Positions 1 through 13,080 of a stretch of 64,000 bases of DNA are shown piece by piece. The stretch comes from Nectonema munidae (lineage: Eukaryota > Nematomorpha > Nectonematoida > Nectonematidae), in NCBI GenBank assembly GCA_030549495.1, contig JAUIRK010000722.1:62001-126000 (forward strand), given 5' to 3'. The position numbers and the translations under genes were made by a program. The notes beneath the pieces were generated by a model, which did not search any database, was not told where the DNA came from, and worked only from the letters and a program-made list of their open reading frames with translations. Each line of letters begins with the position of its first letter. The first letter of the stretch is position 1.

Positions 1-1330
1 TTTCTGATGGAGAAGAAGAAACTTTAGGAGCTATAACATCTAGAAATGGAGCTTGTGTAGAATTATGAACTTTGATCAAATCCTGAGGGTCGCTATTCGC
101 GACTTCTTTGTCTCGACAAGTAATATCAGGGACTTTCTCGAGAGCATGATCTTTATAAGTACTAGGTCTTGGATAGCGTGCTGAGTGTCGTAAAGCTACA
201 GAATCCTCTTGGTCGTTACTGCATCGGATCCTAGCATGGCTGGGATTAGCTTCAAGGAGTTGTACAACTTCAACAATCGGATCATACTTGGGTTTATTAT
301 TAAATCTTTTAAGTACTTCACCAGGCTCACAGAGCCAAGACTGTAGAACAGTTCCAGAGGAAGAACGCCTTTCAAAATTGAATCTACGCTCGTGAGGAGT
401 GACGTTAGTATAGGTGCAAAGCAGACATCGAATGGCATGAAGAGAGTCCGTTAGACAACGCCCTTGACTTCAAGAGAGTACTGCATGTTTCTTGAATGCC
501 AAAAGCGTTGTATTCCAGAGAGTTATGTACGCATTTCAATTCTTCCAAGGAAGAACCGCGGCGCAGCATGTTTGGGATAGAGTGACAGCCACGATGTTCT
601 CTTCCACGCTGTTGTTTAATGTCGTAAGGATTTCATAATTTTTTCTCTTTTTATTTTTCCTTTGTTAGTAGCCGAGAACATGAAGGAGGCTGCTTGCTGA
701 TCAGTAATGATAGTGAAATGCTTACCTGCAAGAATACCTTTCCATTTACTTATGCACTCAACGATGGCTTATGCCTCCTTTTCGACTATATGATGGCGTA
801 CCTCCGAATTATTCCGTGAGCGTGAAAAGAACGCTACTGGCTATCCACCTTGAAGAAGAACTCTGAAGCGTCCGTTTCAATAACGAATGGTAACTAACTC
901 ATCAGACTTTGACTGAGGATTGAACGACATCTTCTTTAGTTCTTCGAAAGATTTTACAGCAGCAGGAGGCATAGGGAATAATTTGTTCTCGACAAGCGGC
1001 CGAATTTTGGTTGAGTAGTTCGGTAGCCATTTCGAATAACAGGCCAACATGCCAATGCATCTTTGGAGTCAGAAGGAGGAGGAATTTCTAAAAGGGGCCT
1101 CAAGCGTTCCGAATCAGTCCATCACATATGCTATAGCCAAGTACATTGATGGATGAGGGAAAAATATACTCTAATAAACTTTGATGCAGCTTCTAAGAAA
1201 CTCTGAAGATTAAGATTGTGCTCTTTCTTTGTTTTCCCACAAATAGTAATATCATCTAAATAGGTATTAGCAAGATTGACAGATGACAATTATTCTCTGA
1301 TAAAGGTGCAAACAGAAAATAGTCCAAAAT
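1..1330 (-). mobile_element. Ty3/gypsy pol fragment (RT and RNase H), broken
   Basis: Minus-strand translations of this stretch resemble the Ty3/gypsy reverse transcriptase, including a catalytic-type YLDD motif near 1240-1265, followed toward lower coordinates by the RNase H region at about 700-1000. The element runs off the left edge of the window. It is a fossil with many breaks and no usable reading frame. It lies in the same orientation as the gag/protease piece at 4137-5420 and is probably the same insertion, split by later DNA (inference). Confidence 0.75.
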
Positions 1331-1479
1331 ATTTAAATGTTTTAAACACTGTTTGAAGTATCCATTATAATTTAAAAGTGTAAATATCTAAAAAAAAAAA
1401 AGTAAAGAAATTCTACTGTAAGGGAAAGAATTCCACAGAGCCAGTGACAGCGTCAAAGATACTTAAAAACGAGTGATGT

Positions 1480-1990
1480 TTCATATCAAATCTTTTCCAA
1501 TTCTAAAAAATACAAAATTTTCGCCTGAACCTACTAAATGATTGATTGCGAATCTGATCGTGACATTTATTTTTTATAAAAATCAATCAAACTTGTCAAA
1601 AATTGATTGATATTTGACAGCTCAACTAAAAAAAGAAACTTTTAGTTTAAATGGGTATACAAAGTTTTTTTTACACATATATACCCATTTTCAAGTGTGC
1701 TGAACACGATCGTCACGTTAATTTTAAAAAAAAATCAACCAAACCTGTCAAAAAATTGATTGAAATATGACAGCCCAACTGAAAAAAGAAACTTTTAGTT
1801 TAAATGGTTATACAAAGTTTTCTATTTATATACACCCATTTTCATGTATACTGAATTCAATGGTCACATTTATTTTTTTTTTAAAATCAAGCAAACCTTG
1901 TCAAAAATTTGATTGACATATGACAGCCCAACTTAAAAATTAACTCTTTATTTAAGTAATTATAAAAAGTTTATTTTAACATTTTTGATT
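1480..1990. repeat. Tandem array A, about three units of 150-180 bp
   Basis: Three diverged head-to-tail units begin near 1530, 1700 and 1850. Each contains a segment like TTGATTGATATTTGACAGC, then CCCAACT, a run resembling AAACTTTTAGTTTAAATGG, and an end near CATTTTCAAGTGTGCTGAA. The same unit occurs in reverse complement at about 47215-47480, so it belongs to a dispersed element and is not only a local satellite. No coding potential is seen. Confidence 0.75.
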
Positions 1991-3245
1991 AATTTGTGAC
2001 TTTTTTAAAATCGTGGTATGTTTGCGGTCAGATTTATTGTACTGATTTTTGAACGATTTGTTTTCATGCTATTCTCCAAAGACTATATTCAAATTTTTAG
2101 TCATTTCACAAATGAATTTATTTCTCATTGAAATTTCGATTTTATTTGGAATCTATAATAAAACAATTTTTTTCAGTATCAAAATTTCCAATGAGGCACG
2201 AATATTAATTTTTATACTCATCTTCTATACATTAAGCTATCTTCAAATCAAAATTCAAACTGATATATTCTAACAAGAGGGGTAAAATAATCCAAATCAG
2301 GGCTGGGGGTAAGAGTAAGGGAATATAATATTTTTAAGGACTAAGAGTAAGAATAAGGAGAAAGGAAATATCTAGTTCTTTTAAATTACAGACTAAAAAA
2401 TTATCGAAATAAGAGAATAGTTTGATTGGTTCATGCATGAAAGAAAATATATCTTAACATTTAAAAAATTTCAAGCATTTTTTTATAAATAAAATTCAGT
2501 ATTGCAAACTACAAACAAACATCTTGATACTCATAATCAATAAATTTTTGTTTTTTTGTATCTTGATTATCAAAAAGATAAATTTTCAAATAAATTTTTT
2601 TCTTTTTTTTTTAAACTATTTTTATTATCTTTTACAGTTTTTAATAAAGGAGATCATTCACTTTTTTTAAATACTGCCAGCAATTATTAAATAAAATAGC
2701 AAATTTTATGCAGAAAACTCATGTTGAGGTGAAAATATTTTTCATTTTAGAGAAATGATACGACAACCAAATGATTAGATATAAAAAAAACGATCACATT
2801 TTTATTATAAATAAATTATGTTTCAACTTTATCATCTTCGTTTATTTGTATATTGTTTGATTATACGTATAAAACTTTCTGAAAATGGTCAAACACGAAA
2901 CTTATTTAAATTGATCGATTCAGCTTGTTTCGAGATATTGCAGAGTGAATGAACGTATAAACGAACTGTCTTTCTCCTTCAAATAAAATGATGCGCATCA
3001 AAATTTGCCTCTACAGAGTCCTTGTTTTGTATTTAATTAATTTCATTAAAAAAATCAATTCATTGAATTCGTTATAAAATCCCGTTTTTAGTTCTATTCC
3101 ATTTCCAGTTATATTTTCTTTTTTTGCAATTTTGTTTTGCCTACTTATAATTATAGTCAAAATAAATGAGATATATAGCGGATATACTTGAAAATGCGTA
3201 CATATGTGTAAAACACCTGATTTACAAATTTGATTCACGCTTAAG
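1990..3245. other. AT-rich spacer between two tandem arrays
   Basis: About 1.25 kb of strongly AT-rich DNA. Only short chance reading frames are present, and I see no gene, RNA or recognisable repeat. It lies between arrays A and B and is probably the body of the DNA that separates the two gypsy pieces. Confidence 0.4.
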
Positions 3246-4005
3246 TATTTTCAAATTCTAAATCCAAAAATAATCTATAAATGGAATTGGCATTGTTGAT
3301 TTGTTATAAAAATGTGTGTATTTCATGTAAAATTTGAATGAATGTTCTCGTAGTCAGATTTTAGATGTAAACCGCAAATTTTGTTCTTGGGAATAATTTT
3401 TAGAAGTGAACCACAAATTTATTTTACACTTATAGGTAATTTTGAATCCAAATTCAAAAACAATCTATAAATGAAATTGACATTGTTGATTTGATATGAA
3501 AATATGTATATTTCATGTAAAATTTGAATGAATGTTCTCGAAGACAGATTTTTGAAATAAACCGCAATTTGGTTTCACACCTATAAGTATTTTGAAATTC
3601 AAATGCAAAAAAAATCTATAAATGAAATTGGCATTGTTGATTTCATATGAAAATGTGTATATTTCATGTAAAATTTGAATGAGTGTTCTCGAAGATAGAT
3701 TTTAGGAATAAACCTCAACCTTGTTTCAAGCTTATAAGTATTTTCAAATTCTAAATGCAAAAACAATCCAATTGGCATTGTTGATTTGTTTTAAAAGCGT
3801 GTTTATTCAATGTAAAATTTTAATTAATGTTCTCGGAAACAGATTTTAAAAATAAACCACAAATTTGTTTCACATTGATTAGCATTTTAAAATTCAAAAT
3901 GCAAAAAGAATTTATAAATGAAATTGCGATTGTTGATTTGTTATAATAATGTGTATATTCCATGTAAAATTTGAATGAAGGTTTCAGAGACATAATATGT
4001 TCCAA
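3245..4005. repeat. Tandem array B, about five units of 130-170 bp
   Basis: Repeated blocks contain variants of AATTGGCATTGTTGATTTG followed by TTTCATGTAAAATTTGAATG and a short tail around AATAAACCGCAA. Units begin near 3245, 3425, 3590, 3735 and 3870 and are clearly diverged from one another. The array ends about 230 bases before the motif AAAATAGCCCCCCGTCACTG near 4231-4255. A similar motif, AAATATAGCCCAGCACTAAT, follows the reversed array A copy near 47507, so the two loci probably share an element end (inference). Confidence 0.75.
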
Positions 4006-4136
4006 ACTGTATATATTTATAAATTTTCAAAGTTATAAGCTTAACTAGAGATACTGTCAGAATTTTGCTGAAAAAGTTTAACTTTTGATTGACAGATTTA
4101 GGCATGAAAAGGTCATTCAACTGCCATGAAAATGTA

Positions 4137-5420
4137 TCAAAATATGCAGCTATCAATTTTAGGAAATGTCACAAAGTATGATAGCAAAAGATGTAGCCAA
4201 TTTGGTACAAGAGAAATTTTAGTTGAGGGGGGGGGGCTAAAATAGCCCCCCGTCACTGATAGGGTTAATGGATCTTGAGATCCTCCAAAGGAAACATTTA
4301 CACTTTCATGCAATTTAAGAAATGGAACTCCAAGTATTAGATCAGTGCATAAATCAGGAAAAATGGTAAAACCAATGTTATTGTATTTTTGGCTATTAAA
4401 AGTAAAACTTTCTATGCAATACTTACTGAGTTTTAAAGATAGTGCAGATGAAACCATAGACACCGTAGAATCTTGCTTGAATGTAGGCAATTCGAGCTTC
4501 CTTACAATACTGTCAATGAAGTTATCTGAGCTAGCGGGATCTATAAGGGCACTCAGAAGACAGCCTCTTAGTTCGACAGATTTGGTGATGGGAAGAGATT
4601 TAGCACTATCTTAAACACTAGGCAAAACGATAGCCGAAGAAGAATGCAAACTGTAAAAGGAGCCAGAACGACAAACTTTTGCAAAATGTCAACATTTTCC
4701 ACATTTGCGACAAATAATTTAACGGCCAGGGCATTGGCCTCGATCATCCTTCGGATGACGCTTCCTCCAAAATTGAGCACTTACCAGTAGTAGGACTAGA
4801 TTTAGGAATGGCAGCAGATACTTCTATGGGCTCACCAGGAGACACGAAAATCGGTAGGCGTACCATGAGAATTAGTAGCTGAAGTGGAAGCAGCAGTAGC
4901 AGTGGACTCGCTTTTGATAAGGTATCACTCAGAACGCAGTTGGGCCTGTTCAAATGCTCTAACACATTGTGTGGCTTCCTTGAGATCTAACTTGTCATGC
5001 TTATAAAAGAATCTCGGATAGATTCATTTAGATAGATGGCAGCAATCGACAGCGAGGCGGCTTAGTGCCTGGAGAAACTGGTCCACAGATTAGTTATCTT
5101 GTTCTAGCCTGGTAAAGAGTAAATATCTAGCATGAATAACACTAAGAGACTTTTCATAACCTGCCTTGTAGTTGGACTGCATTGTCAAAATTTGGACAGC
5201 CCTAGATAATATCGGCAACTGAGGCACAAATGTAAAGATATAAAACCTCGAGCTTGTTTGGTTTAAGTTCTGTAATCGTACTCAGGTAGTAGTTGAAATT
5301 ACGATACCAAAGTTTCCATAGTTTTCCGCTTTGTGGATCAGAAAAAGGCATGTCGAACTCATCAAGACGGAAAACCTTATCCATATTAGAGTAGTTCAAT
5401 AAATTTTGCTGTTCTAACAC
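4137..5420 (-). mobile_element. Ty3/gypsy gag and retropepsin fragment, broken
   Basis: Minus-strand translations look like a gag-type region at roughly 4750-5420, a cysteine-rich zinc-knuckle-like stretch near 4690-4740, and an aspartic-protease-like segment at about 4137-4570. That order fits the 5' half of a Ty3/gypsy internal region. The fragment is broken in several places and is a fossil. It probably pairs with the pol piece at 1-1330. No long terminal repeat was identified. Confidence 0.65.
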
Positions 5421-6985
5421 ATCACAGAAGCATATTAGATATTATTACTTTTTCAAAATGATTCATTTCCTTTGTCATGGTAGAAATGTTAAAACTCATC
5501 TTTTTCTTATGTCTTCTGGAAACGCTCTGATTCTAATTTTCAGTTTTTGTATATCTTTTGTTACAAAAGACATCAATATAAAAAATTGTCTCTTTACGAA
5601 TGTACTAGTTACGTAACCCAATACAGATACTTTTAACATAAGGGAAATGAACTTTTTCGAAACTGAGAGCATTGTTTCTCCAAATTTTCTACTCAACGGC
5701 CGCCCTTCAACATTATTTATTTAAAACGCCCCATTAAACAATATTCTTTAAAGAAAAATAATTGAATAGAATATAATTTCTTTCACAATAAAGGAAATGC
5801 TTTGAAAATTTGAAAGAAAAAATTTCTCGTCACAAATCTAGTCATTGTAAATTTTTACAGCGTCACTAAAAATTCCAAAACTTCTCTTTAGGGCATTAGT
5901 TCCTATTTTTTAGAACTCCTGTTTAGAAGATAATACTAGTTATTAAAATTTTGGTTAAGGGTTGAGTTCCTTTTTAATTAGCTTGTTTGGGTGGTTGGTT
6001 TGATATCAAACTGTACTTTGAGCCAAAAAGACTATTCAAAGCTTCTTTCGTGAGTAACCATTAATGTCAAATACAAAAGATTTTAACATTTTAAACATAT
6101 TCAACAATTAAATAATTATATTTTTACTTGCAAGTTAAAAACATTTATATTTATATATATCAAATATAGTAATATACATATGTAATGTATATAATAGAGT
6201 ATATTTATAGAGAGAGATGTATTACTTTTTGTTTATTATAAAGCAGATTAACGGAAAGAGAAGGTTTTGGCATGCCTCAGCTTTAGGTAAAATGATTGTT
6301 CAATATTTCAGATGAAAATCCCTCTGTGAAAATGTTTAGATGCGAATTCTGAAGATGATCTTCTATCGATAAACTTTCCTTTTACTTAATTTGGATGATA
6401 AATAAATATTTAATATTTGTCAACCTTCTTGATACATAAAAAATAATTTACTTGAAAAATTAAATGATTTAAAAACATTAAATATAGTGTGTGATATAAG
6501 TATTTTTTAAGAAATTTCTGATATTATATTATATTTAATTGAAAAAACCATTAAATAAACTTGTAAATATATTTAAATCAAAATTAGTTTTATTTTTTGA
6601 AATTTAATATTGTTTTAAAAATGTCTCCAATATAAATGTAAATTGAATTTTATAGCCATTTTTTGTACTAGAATCAGTTTTCTAAACTTACTTTTATACA
6701 TTAACATTTAGATACATTTACTTTATATATTGATTGATATTTTTTGTAAAATTTTTAACCATACTTTATTTTGTCTATGTTCCCACGGTTAATTTGGTAT
6801 CACATGTATGTATAAAACGTGAAGTTTTTGTCATATTTTAATTAATGATTTGCACGTTTTACATATATATTTTCTGTATTCTAAAGATAAAAGTGCCGTG
6901 GCGTGTTTTCATAAAGAAGGCACAATTCCTACTTTTAAAACGAACTAATAGTAATCAATGTTAGATGCTGGGTTTAACTTTATTT
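5421..6985. other. AT-rich region, nothing recognised
   Basis: About 1.5 kb of AT-rich sequence with TA-rich microsatellite-like stretches near 6150-6240. I see no gene, RNA or bounded repeat. Confidence 0.5.
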
Positions 6986-7974
6986 AGAGTAATTTTTCTA
7001 TTACTTGAAAATATTAATCCATATCATCATCGGATAGGAGCTACAAACCAGGGGCGCAAATGCGAAAAGCCTTTCTCTCCCTCTAAAACTTTCTGAAAAG
7101 AAACAAGAGTTGAAGACATTTGTTATAATGACTTCATTGAAAACATTTTTCAACCTATCGGGTGTGATTTTATAGTTCGGCACACTGGGTGTCAATTGCA
7201 TTTGGAGATTTTTTATTTGTATAAAATAATTTTTCATAAAATTAATGTAAGGCTGAAATAAGTTTGCAGCATCCATTGTTTCATCAATTTGAATTGCAAA
7301 TAAGTTGACATTGAATTCCGAATCAATGAAATCACGTTTGATATTTTATCAGATATTTCTCCTATTAGCCTTCTAACGGTATCCTTTGACAGGAAGATTG
7401 AATCTTAGCATATTCAATATGATATCTTTGCAGCAAGGTAATATCAACTATTCTGCTATCTTGTGGGACTTTTTGACAACAGATATTTTTTGAAACTTTT
7501 CAAACCACACTTAATATTTTGCAAAAACATTCCTATGCTATTTATCTAACATGAATTTGTGCAATCGTCCACCCAAGGGTTTTTTTTTACCGGACTCGAG
7601 TGATTTACTATCAGCGCTAGCTTCACTTGACGGGCTTTAAAAATTGGATTCTAACACTTTACAACACAAAGGACATTTATGTTCTTTTCCGCCAGACTTT
7701 AATGAAGTAAAATGAAATTTCAAGTGTTAGTTGTCATATTTCATTTTTTAGCCATTAAAAAAAGCACATTTACAAATTAGGCCTGAAAAGCAATAGAAGA
7801 AAAAAATAGTACTCAATTCAAAGACTAACTTATTTGTTATGTGACTTATTGGCCAAAATGGCGAATGATTAAATATAGGTGCAATTTTTTGCGAAAAACG
7901 ATTCACTCAGTGCCCCTTCTCAGTCCCCATCGAACTTCTTCACGGCACCGCGGACTCCGGTTTTAAAACCACTG
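6985..7974 (-). mobile_element. Decayed hAT transposon, ZBED5/GTF2IRD2-like family
   Basis: Minus-strand frames resemble transposase of the hAT family related to ZBED5, GTF2IRD2 and FAM200. There is a BED-like zinc-finger segment with CPLC near 7640-7690, a stretch reading LILPCCKDI near 7430-7460, and a segment containing QIDETMDAANL near 7245-7300. On the minus strand a typical hAT end, CAGTGGTTTTAAAACC, begins at 7974. The reading frame is interrupted by several stops and frameshifts. A second copy in the opposite orientation lies at 27420-28110. The lower-coordinate boundary is not defined. Confidence 0.65.
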
Positions 7975-9640
7975 AGCTAGAAGGTTGATGCAATCAGAAT
8001 TACAAACAAGGTAATTTAACTTCTTAAAATCTGTGCAGGTGTCGTGGGATTGAGAGCTTACAGTACTGCAAGTATAATGTCGGGTAATATAATGGTGGCG
8101 TGTTCTTTCAATAAAAATTGTTTTATAAGTTTTGAAAATTATAAAAAAAGATTCGCCTTCCCAATTTTGAGGATGTGCGCCTCTCCTACGCACCCTCTTT
8201 TACAAAATCAAATTTACGATATGCCTACAATATCAGAAGCCATAGTTGATTAGAGTCAGTAAAGTAAGCAGAAATTTTAACAAGGGCTCTAAAAAAATTT
8301 TCGTAGTAGACGCTATTATTTTTTATAGCACATAACCATATAAGGTAGTATGGTCAAGAAAGTATTCTCTTTATTTTAAAGCTTAAATAATCTTTATCTT
8401 CACGTCTTTATCACTTTTGTTCAGAGTTTATTCATGACTGCCTTTTGAATCGTTCGCAATGTTCTTCACTTTCTAATGCTTCTAACATTTTTCATAAAAG
8501 TTATTTGTTTTTTAAAAATGGCCTCTTATGATATCGTGGATCAGGGTAAAGTTTAGATTTGTTAAGTAAGATTTCTTAACCCATTAGATACCTTATACTC
8601 ATTTGAGTACAATAAAAGTATTCCAGGTTATCTTCCATGACTTGATTAGATCTAATAGGTTAATTTTTTGTAGAGTTCATTTCGTACTTCTTGTATTGTT
8701 TTCCTTACAAATGCATTATTATGTAATTATCGCTTACCACTTAGGGAATCGAATAAACTTGAGGCTTGTAATAAATTTTCTATGGAACATTATAGGACCA
8801 AATTTAAATTCTTAACTTCATGCCTGTCAATTCTCAAACCAAATCCTAAATCTCAAACAATTTATTTTACTAACTGATTATATATGTAGGTAGCAATACT
8901 ATGAAGATTATATAGGATTATAGTTTACCTTTTTTTTTAAAATGTCGTAGCATTTCGCTGCTAAAATTATAAAATTCAATTTTAAGGTGTCAGGTATCTC
9001 AAGAGAGTAACAATTCACCTAAGGAGTCGTTCACAATTGACGTCAACCTTTTTTTGATAAATTTCAACCCCCTTCCCCCTCATGCCAACTTTTAGATATA
9101 TCACAACTTTTAGATATATCATCACTTAACAAAATCGACTTATGTCAACTTTGGATCCCCCCCAAAAAATATTTTATCTTTCCTTTGTAATAACTCGTTC
9201 TCTTTGCTTCAAAAGTTTTTTTGCTTCTTGATTCTCGAGAAAATTTAATGCCTTTTTTCAATTCTTATTCAATCCAAAATGGGAAAATCCTAAAAAATTT
9301 AATATCATTGAAACTTCTAAACCATGAGAATCCCTTGCAACTATTGCAAAATGCTTTGGTATCTATATAATCTACATCTTGTGAATGGAGAGAAAATTTT
9401 GGATTGTAAATGACATTTTATTTCAAAAAGTAACTAAAAAATAAGTGAATACCCTTAAGATTCTCATCAGGTAAAAACTTTCTTTGAATCAGAAGTAATA
9501 AAAGAACAAAAGTAGTGAGGACTGTTATGCTTTTTCAACTCACTTAGTCAGGTTAATGTTTGTTATCTTATATTTCGCATATGCAATTTGAATTGGATTC
9601 AATTCTTGTTTAAAATTTGTGAATATCCTGAAGTATTTAA
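7975..9640. other. Intergenic AT-rich DNA, nothing recognised
   Basis: No gene or bounded repeat is seen. Short frames here have no family resemblance. A segment near 8157-8180, AATTTTGAGGATGTGCGCC, recurs near 57201 and suggests a small dispersed repeat. Confidence 0.4.
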
Positions 9641-9829
9641 ACCAGAGTTGGGGAACTTTTTAGTGAAGTGGGCAAAAAATTTCAAAACCAAGGCTCGTTT
9701 GTGAATCACAAATGCCAACTCTTGAACTTGTCAAATCTTGTGTTTCATATCTAAAGTAAACCAATCAAGAAGCTTCATTCCCGTTACAAAGTTAAAAGTA
9801 TTTTCTTACTGGAGCCTCTTTATAATCTT

Positions 9830-10570
9830 ATTCTTGTGTTAAGTGAGGTATACTTTCAGTTTGCAAATTCGACAAATCTTTAACAGGAAATTTTTTACTG
9901 TCTTTGCAACAAAATGTTTTGCCATCATTCGAGGAAACATAATCAAAATGTTTATTATTGATAAATTTCATCAACAATTAAAATTAGGACTAGTCAAATC
10001 TTCATTAATATAAATTTTAGACCCCTCTAGTAATTTCATATTTCTTAATATGCTATCCTTTGAATCATGTCTAACCTGTTTGATCAAAGCGTGACTTGAA
10101 TCCTTATTATTGATTAACTATCAATATCAGAATTGGACATATCCAATTTTATCTTTGAGTTTAAGCAATCTAAAACTTTATCGTTAATATTTCCATTCTT
10201 TCCAATATCCATACCATATATCGGCGGTCATGTTGTTCTTGCATGTTACACTTCACTTTCAAATGATCAATTAGCTGAATACTTTTGATTTCATTGCCCT
10301 CCATGGTGATAACTTTCTCCTGAATCAAGTTCACCTTATTGATTAACTTCAGTTTTTAAGATTCAACCTCCTTAATAAGATCACTCAGATTTCGTTCTTT
10401 CAGTTGTTTAACTTCCGATTTCAAACATTTTCCTTCATTTTTAAGATCTATGATTTGCTGCATGATATTGCCAGGTATTAGATCAGCAATTTTATTAGTA
10501 AAATCGTTTGTCGTAAGATATTAAAAATATCTTCCTTAATATTTGATTTGCTGACATCTTTACTAAATTA
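9830..10570 (-). mobile_element. Decayed LINE-like ORF1 (coiled-coil protein)
   Basis: Minus-strand frames give a heptad-like charged segment (about 10300-10470) and then, toward 9990-10230, a segment resembling the ORF1 proteins of some non-LTR elements: a SKIKLDMSNSDID-type helix followed later by a stretch with LEGSKIYINEDLT-like wording split over two frames. Multiple stops interrupt it. No endonuclease or reverse transcriptase is adjacent. The assignment rests on resemblance only; it could be the remnant of another kind of element. Confidence 0.45.
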
Positions 10571-13080
10571 AAATCTACACTTAAAAATTTCTTAGTTAAT
10601 GTTAATAAATGGCGCCTATTTTAAAGCCTTTTAGGGGAACAAAAAGGAACGAGAAAGTACGAATGATAAGCAGTGCTGCTTTCGTGCTTTTCATTGTACG
10701 CAACCTTTTCACTTTGTTTTTGAATGAGGTGCTTTAACAGAGAGATCTTTGATTTACCTGATTCTAGATGGGATGGTATTAATTTTTGGGTGTTGTGTTG
10801 AATAATAAATTAAATCAACAATTAAAATAAAAAATGTTTACAGGGTTTGCCAGAAAACTGCATCTCAAGCGAGGAATTGGCTAGCATAGTAACTATATAT
10901 AAATATATAGAATATTCGGATTCAATTCAAATGTTTTGGCGAGCTATACAGTCAACTGAGAGACGTCGTTTTCTGAACACGAAATTTTCCTTCTTTTCTA
11001 CCAAAATCTTTTACTATTTTTGTGTACCTAATCTAAATACTACGTCTCAGTAGGCATCCTCTTTTAGAGAACATGATTATTTTCCTACAAATTTAGACCA
11101 ATGGGAATTTGAGGGGGAGTTTTCCAAAAGCGAATCTTTTGAGACCGAGTTCTCGTAGCATCTATGACCGATCTATAGTGTTATCATTGAAATGTTGGCC
11201 AACTTAATCTCAGGTAGTCTCATATCCTTATTGATGGCATCGATAGAATCATATCAGGAATAGAGTGAGTTATTTTATCAATTAGGCTACTCAGACGGTC
11301 CACCCAAAGGTAAACAGTAACCGCAATTTAAATCTATTTTAAATTTTGTCTTACAAGAATATTTCAGAATCAAATTGAGCATGTTTGATTTACTTTGTAT
11401 GGATACGTTTATTTAAATATTGAGAGGAAATGTTTGAGGTTAAGTTACCTGAGAAAGTTAATTTACTTACTGTTAATTGCGGTTTTCTGCTCTTTTTCAA
11501 TCTGAAGTGAGAAATAGGTTGAATCAAGCTTCACTTCCTACAAGATGATACTTGTATAGGAAATAGGCGAACCCTCTTCTAGAGCAGGATCTCACTGAAA
11601 TATCCTTGATTATTTTACCTCAAGGATTATTACTATTTTATGTGCTCAGTGTTACAAATAGTTATTGGATGGTGGGAAGTAAAATTGCAGGTGTAAGCAA
11701 TAAAAAAAGTGATAACTGTTTTCGTGTTATCATAGAAAACCCGCCAAAATAAAAATTGTTAGTTTTCTTTTTATTTCAATCAAATCCTTTTTTTTTATTT
11801 TCAAAAAGTAAATTTCTCGATTAAAACTAGTCAAGTAAAAATGTGAGTCTAATAAAATTATATTTTGATTTTCGGGAGAATCATTACACCGGATACAGGC
11901 TAGAGACCCGAGCACCGAGAATTAGTGATAGTCGACTCTACTGTCAAAAATGAGAAATACGATATAAGTGTTGGATTGAAAAAATAGCATATATAATAAC
12001 ATCACAACAAACAAGGAAATGGCCAAAATGCAAAATTCATGAAAAATCCTTAAAAAGGACAACTTTGAGATTAGGCCACGGTTGAATCGATTAATTCTGA
12101 AAAATAATAATTGCGTTAGTCTTGACAACGTGTGATATGGCGGCTTGAAGAGAACACCTGGTTCTAGTGATCGTGTCTGCTTGCTGCTGCTAATGGATGC
12201 CTGCTCCTCATATTTTGAAAAAATCAATGATGCGTCTTATGCGAATATTTCATTGCAGTTTGTGATGATGAGAAAATTTCTTTCTCCTTACCCACATTTC
12301 TTTTAATTTTCATCCTTTTTTGTCCTTTGATCTACTTCTTTTTCATTTACAAGAATTCGAATCTTTTTTTCGATGTTTGTGTGATTCCTCCTTTCAAACG
12401 TAAATTTAATATTTCTCAACTTTCTTTGTTGTTATGAACCCCGTCCATATTTATAAACCTATTTACTCGAACCCGTCACGATCTGGTTAAAATTCCCATA
12501 CAAATGCTTTTTTATTTTGGTTGTCTTGAAATTTTGTATTTTAACCCATTTTCAGTTTGAAATTGCTTTGTCTATAACTAATTTTGCGGCCACCGTCAAA
12601 TACTCTGGGGTTCACAAAACCGACTTTGGGAACACCTGTTTTAACTTTAACCTTAACTTTTAAATATAGAAAATTTTTTGTTGTTTTGTACGATAAGAGT
12701 TTACTGTGTACTTTTAAGAGCTTTGATGGCCGAGCATAAAGTGAAAGGGTGATGTTTACTTTGAAGCCTGTTTTCTGTATGCACTTTTATATCTATACGA
12801 GTCCGTTCCTTTTATCCTATCAAATTCGTAAATGGCATCTTGTAAAAATGTTGCATCAGTTATACTCTTTATATGTATTCAGAACAGGTGCGAGGGTGGC
12901 TTTTTTATATAGTTTTTATAAAAGAATTTTTGTCCAGTCTACGCACTAGTATTATATTACCTTATAGTGGAGTGCTATACCACTGTATTAATATTATTTT
13001 AGTTATAATTATTACTAGACAAATTCAGAAGTTTTATGCTTTTCCAAAATGCATCTTCTCTGCCCAAATGTCAATAGGTT
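10571..13080. other. Intergenic AT-rich DNA with a possible hAT-type end near 12640
   Basis: No gene is recognised. Near 12600-12645 the minus strand reads CAGGTGTTCCCAAAGTCGG, which resembles the end of a hAT-type non-autonomous element; no matching opposite end was found. The rest is featureless. Confidence 0.35.

Noticed and set aside
1480-4005. CRISPR-like direct repeats
   Set aside because: Units are 130-180 bp, diverged and without short unique spacers; these are tandem arrays in eukaryotic DNA.
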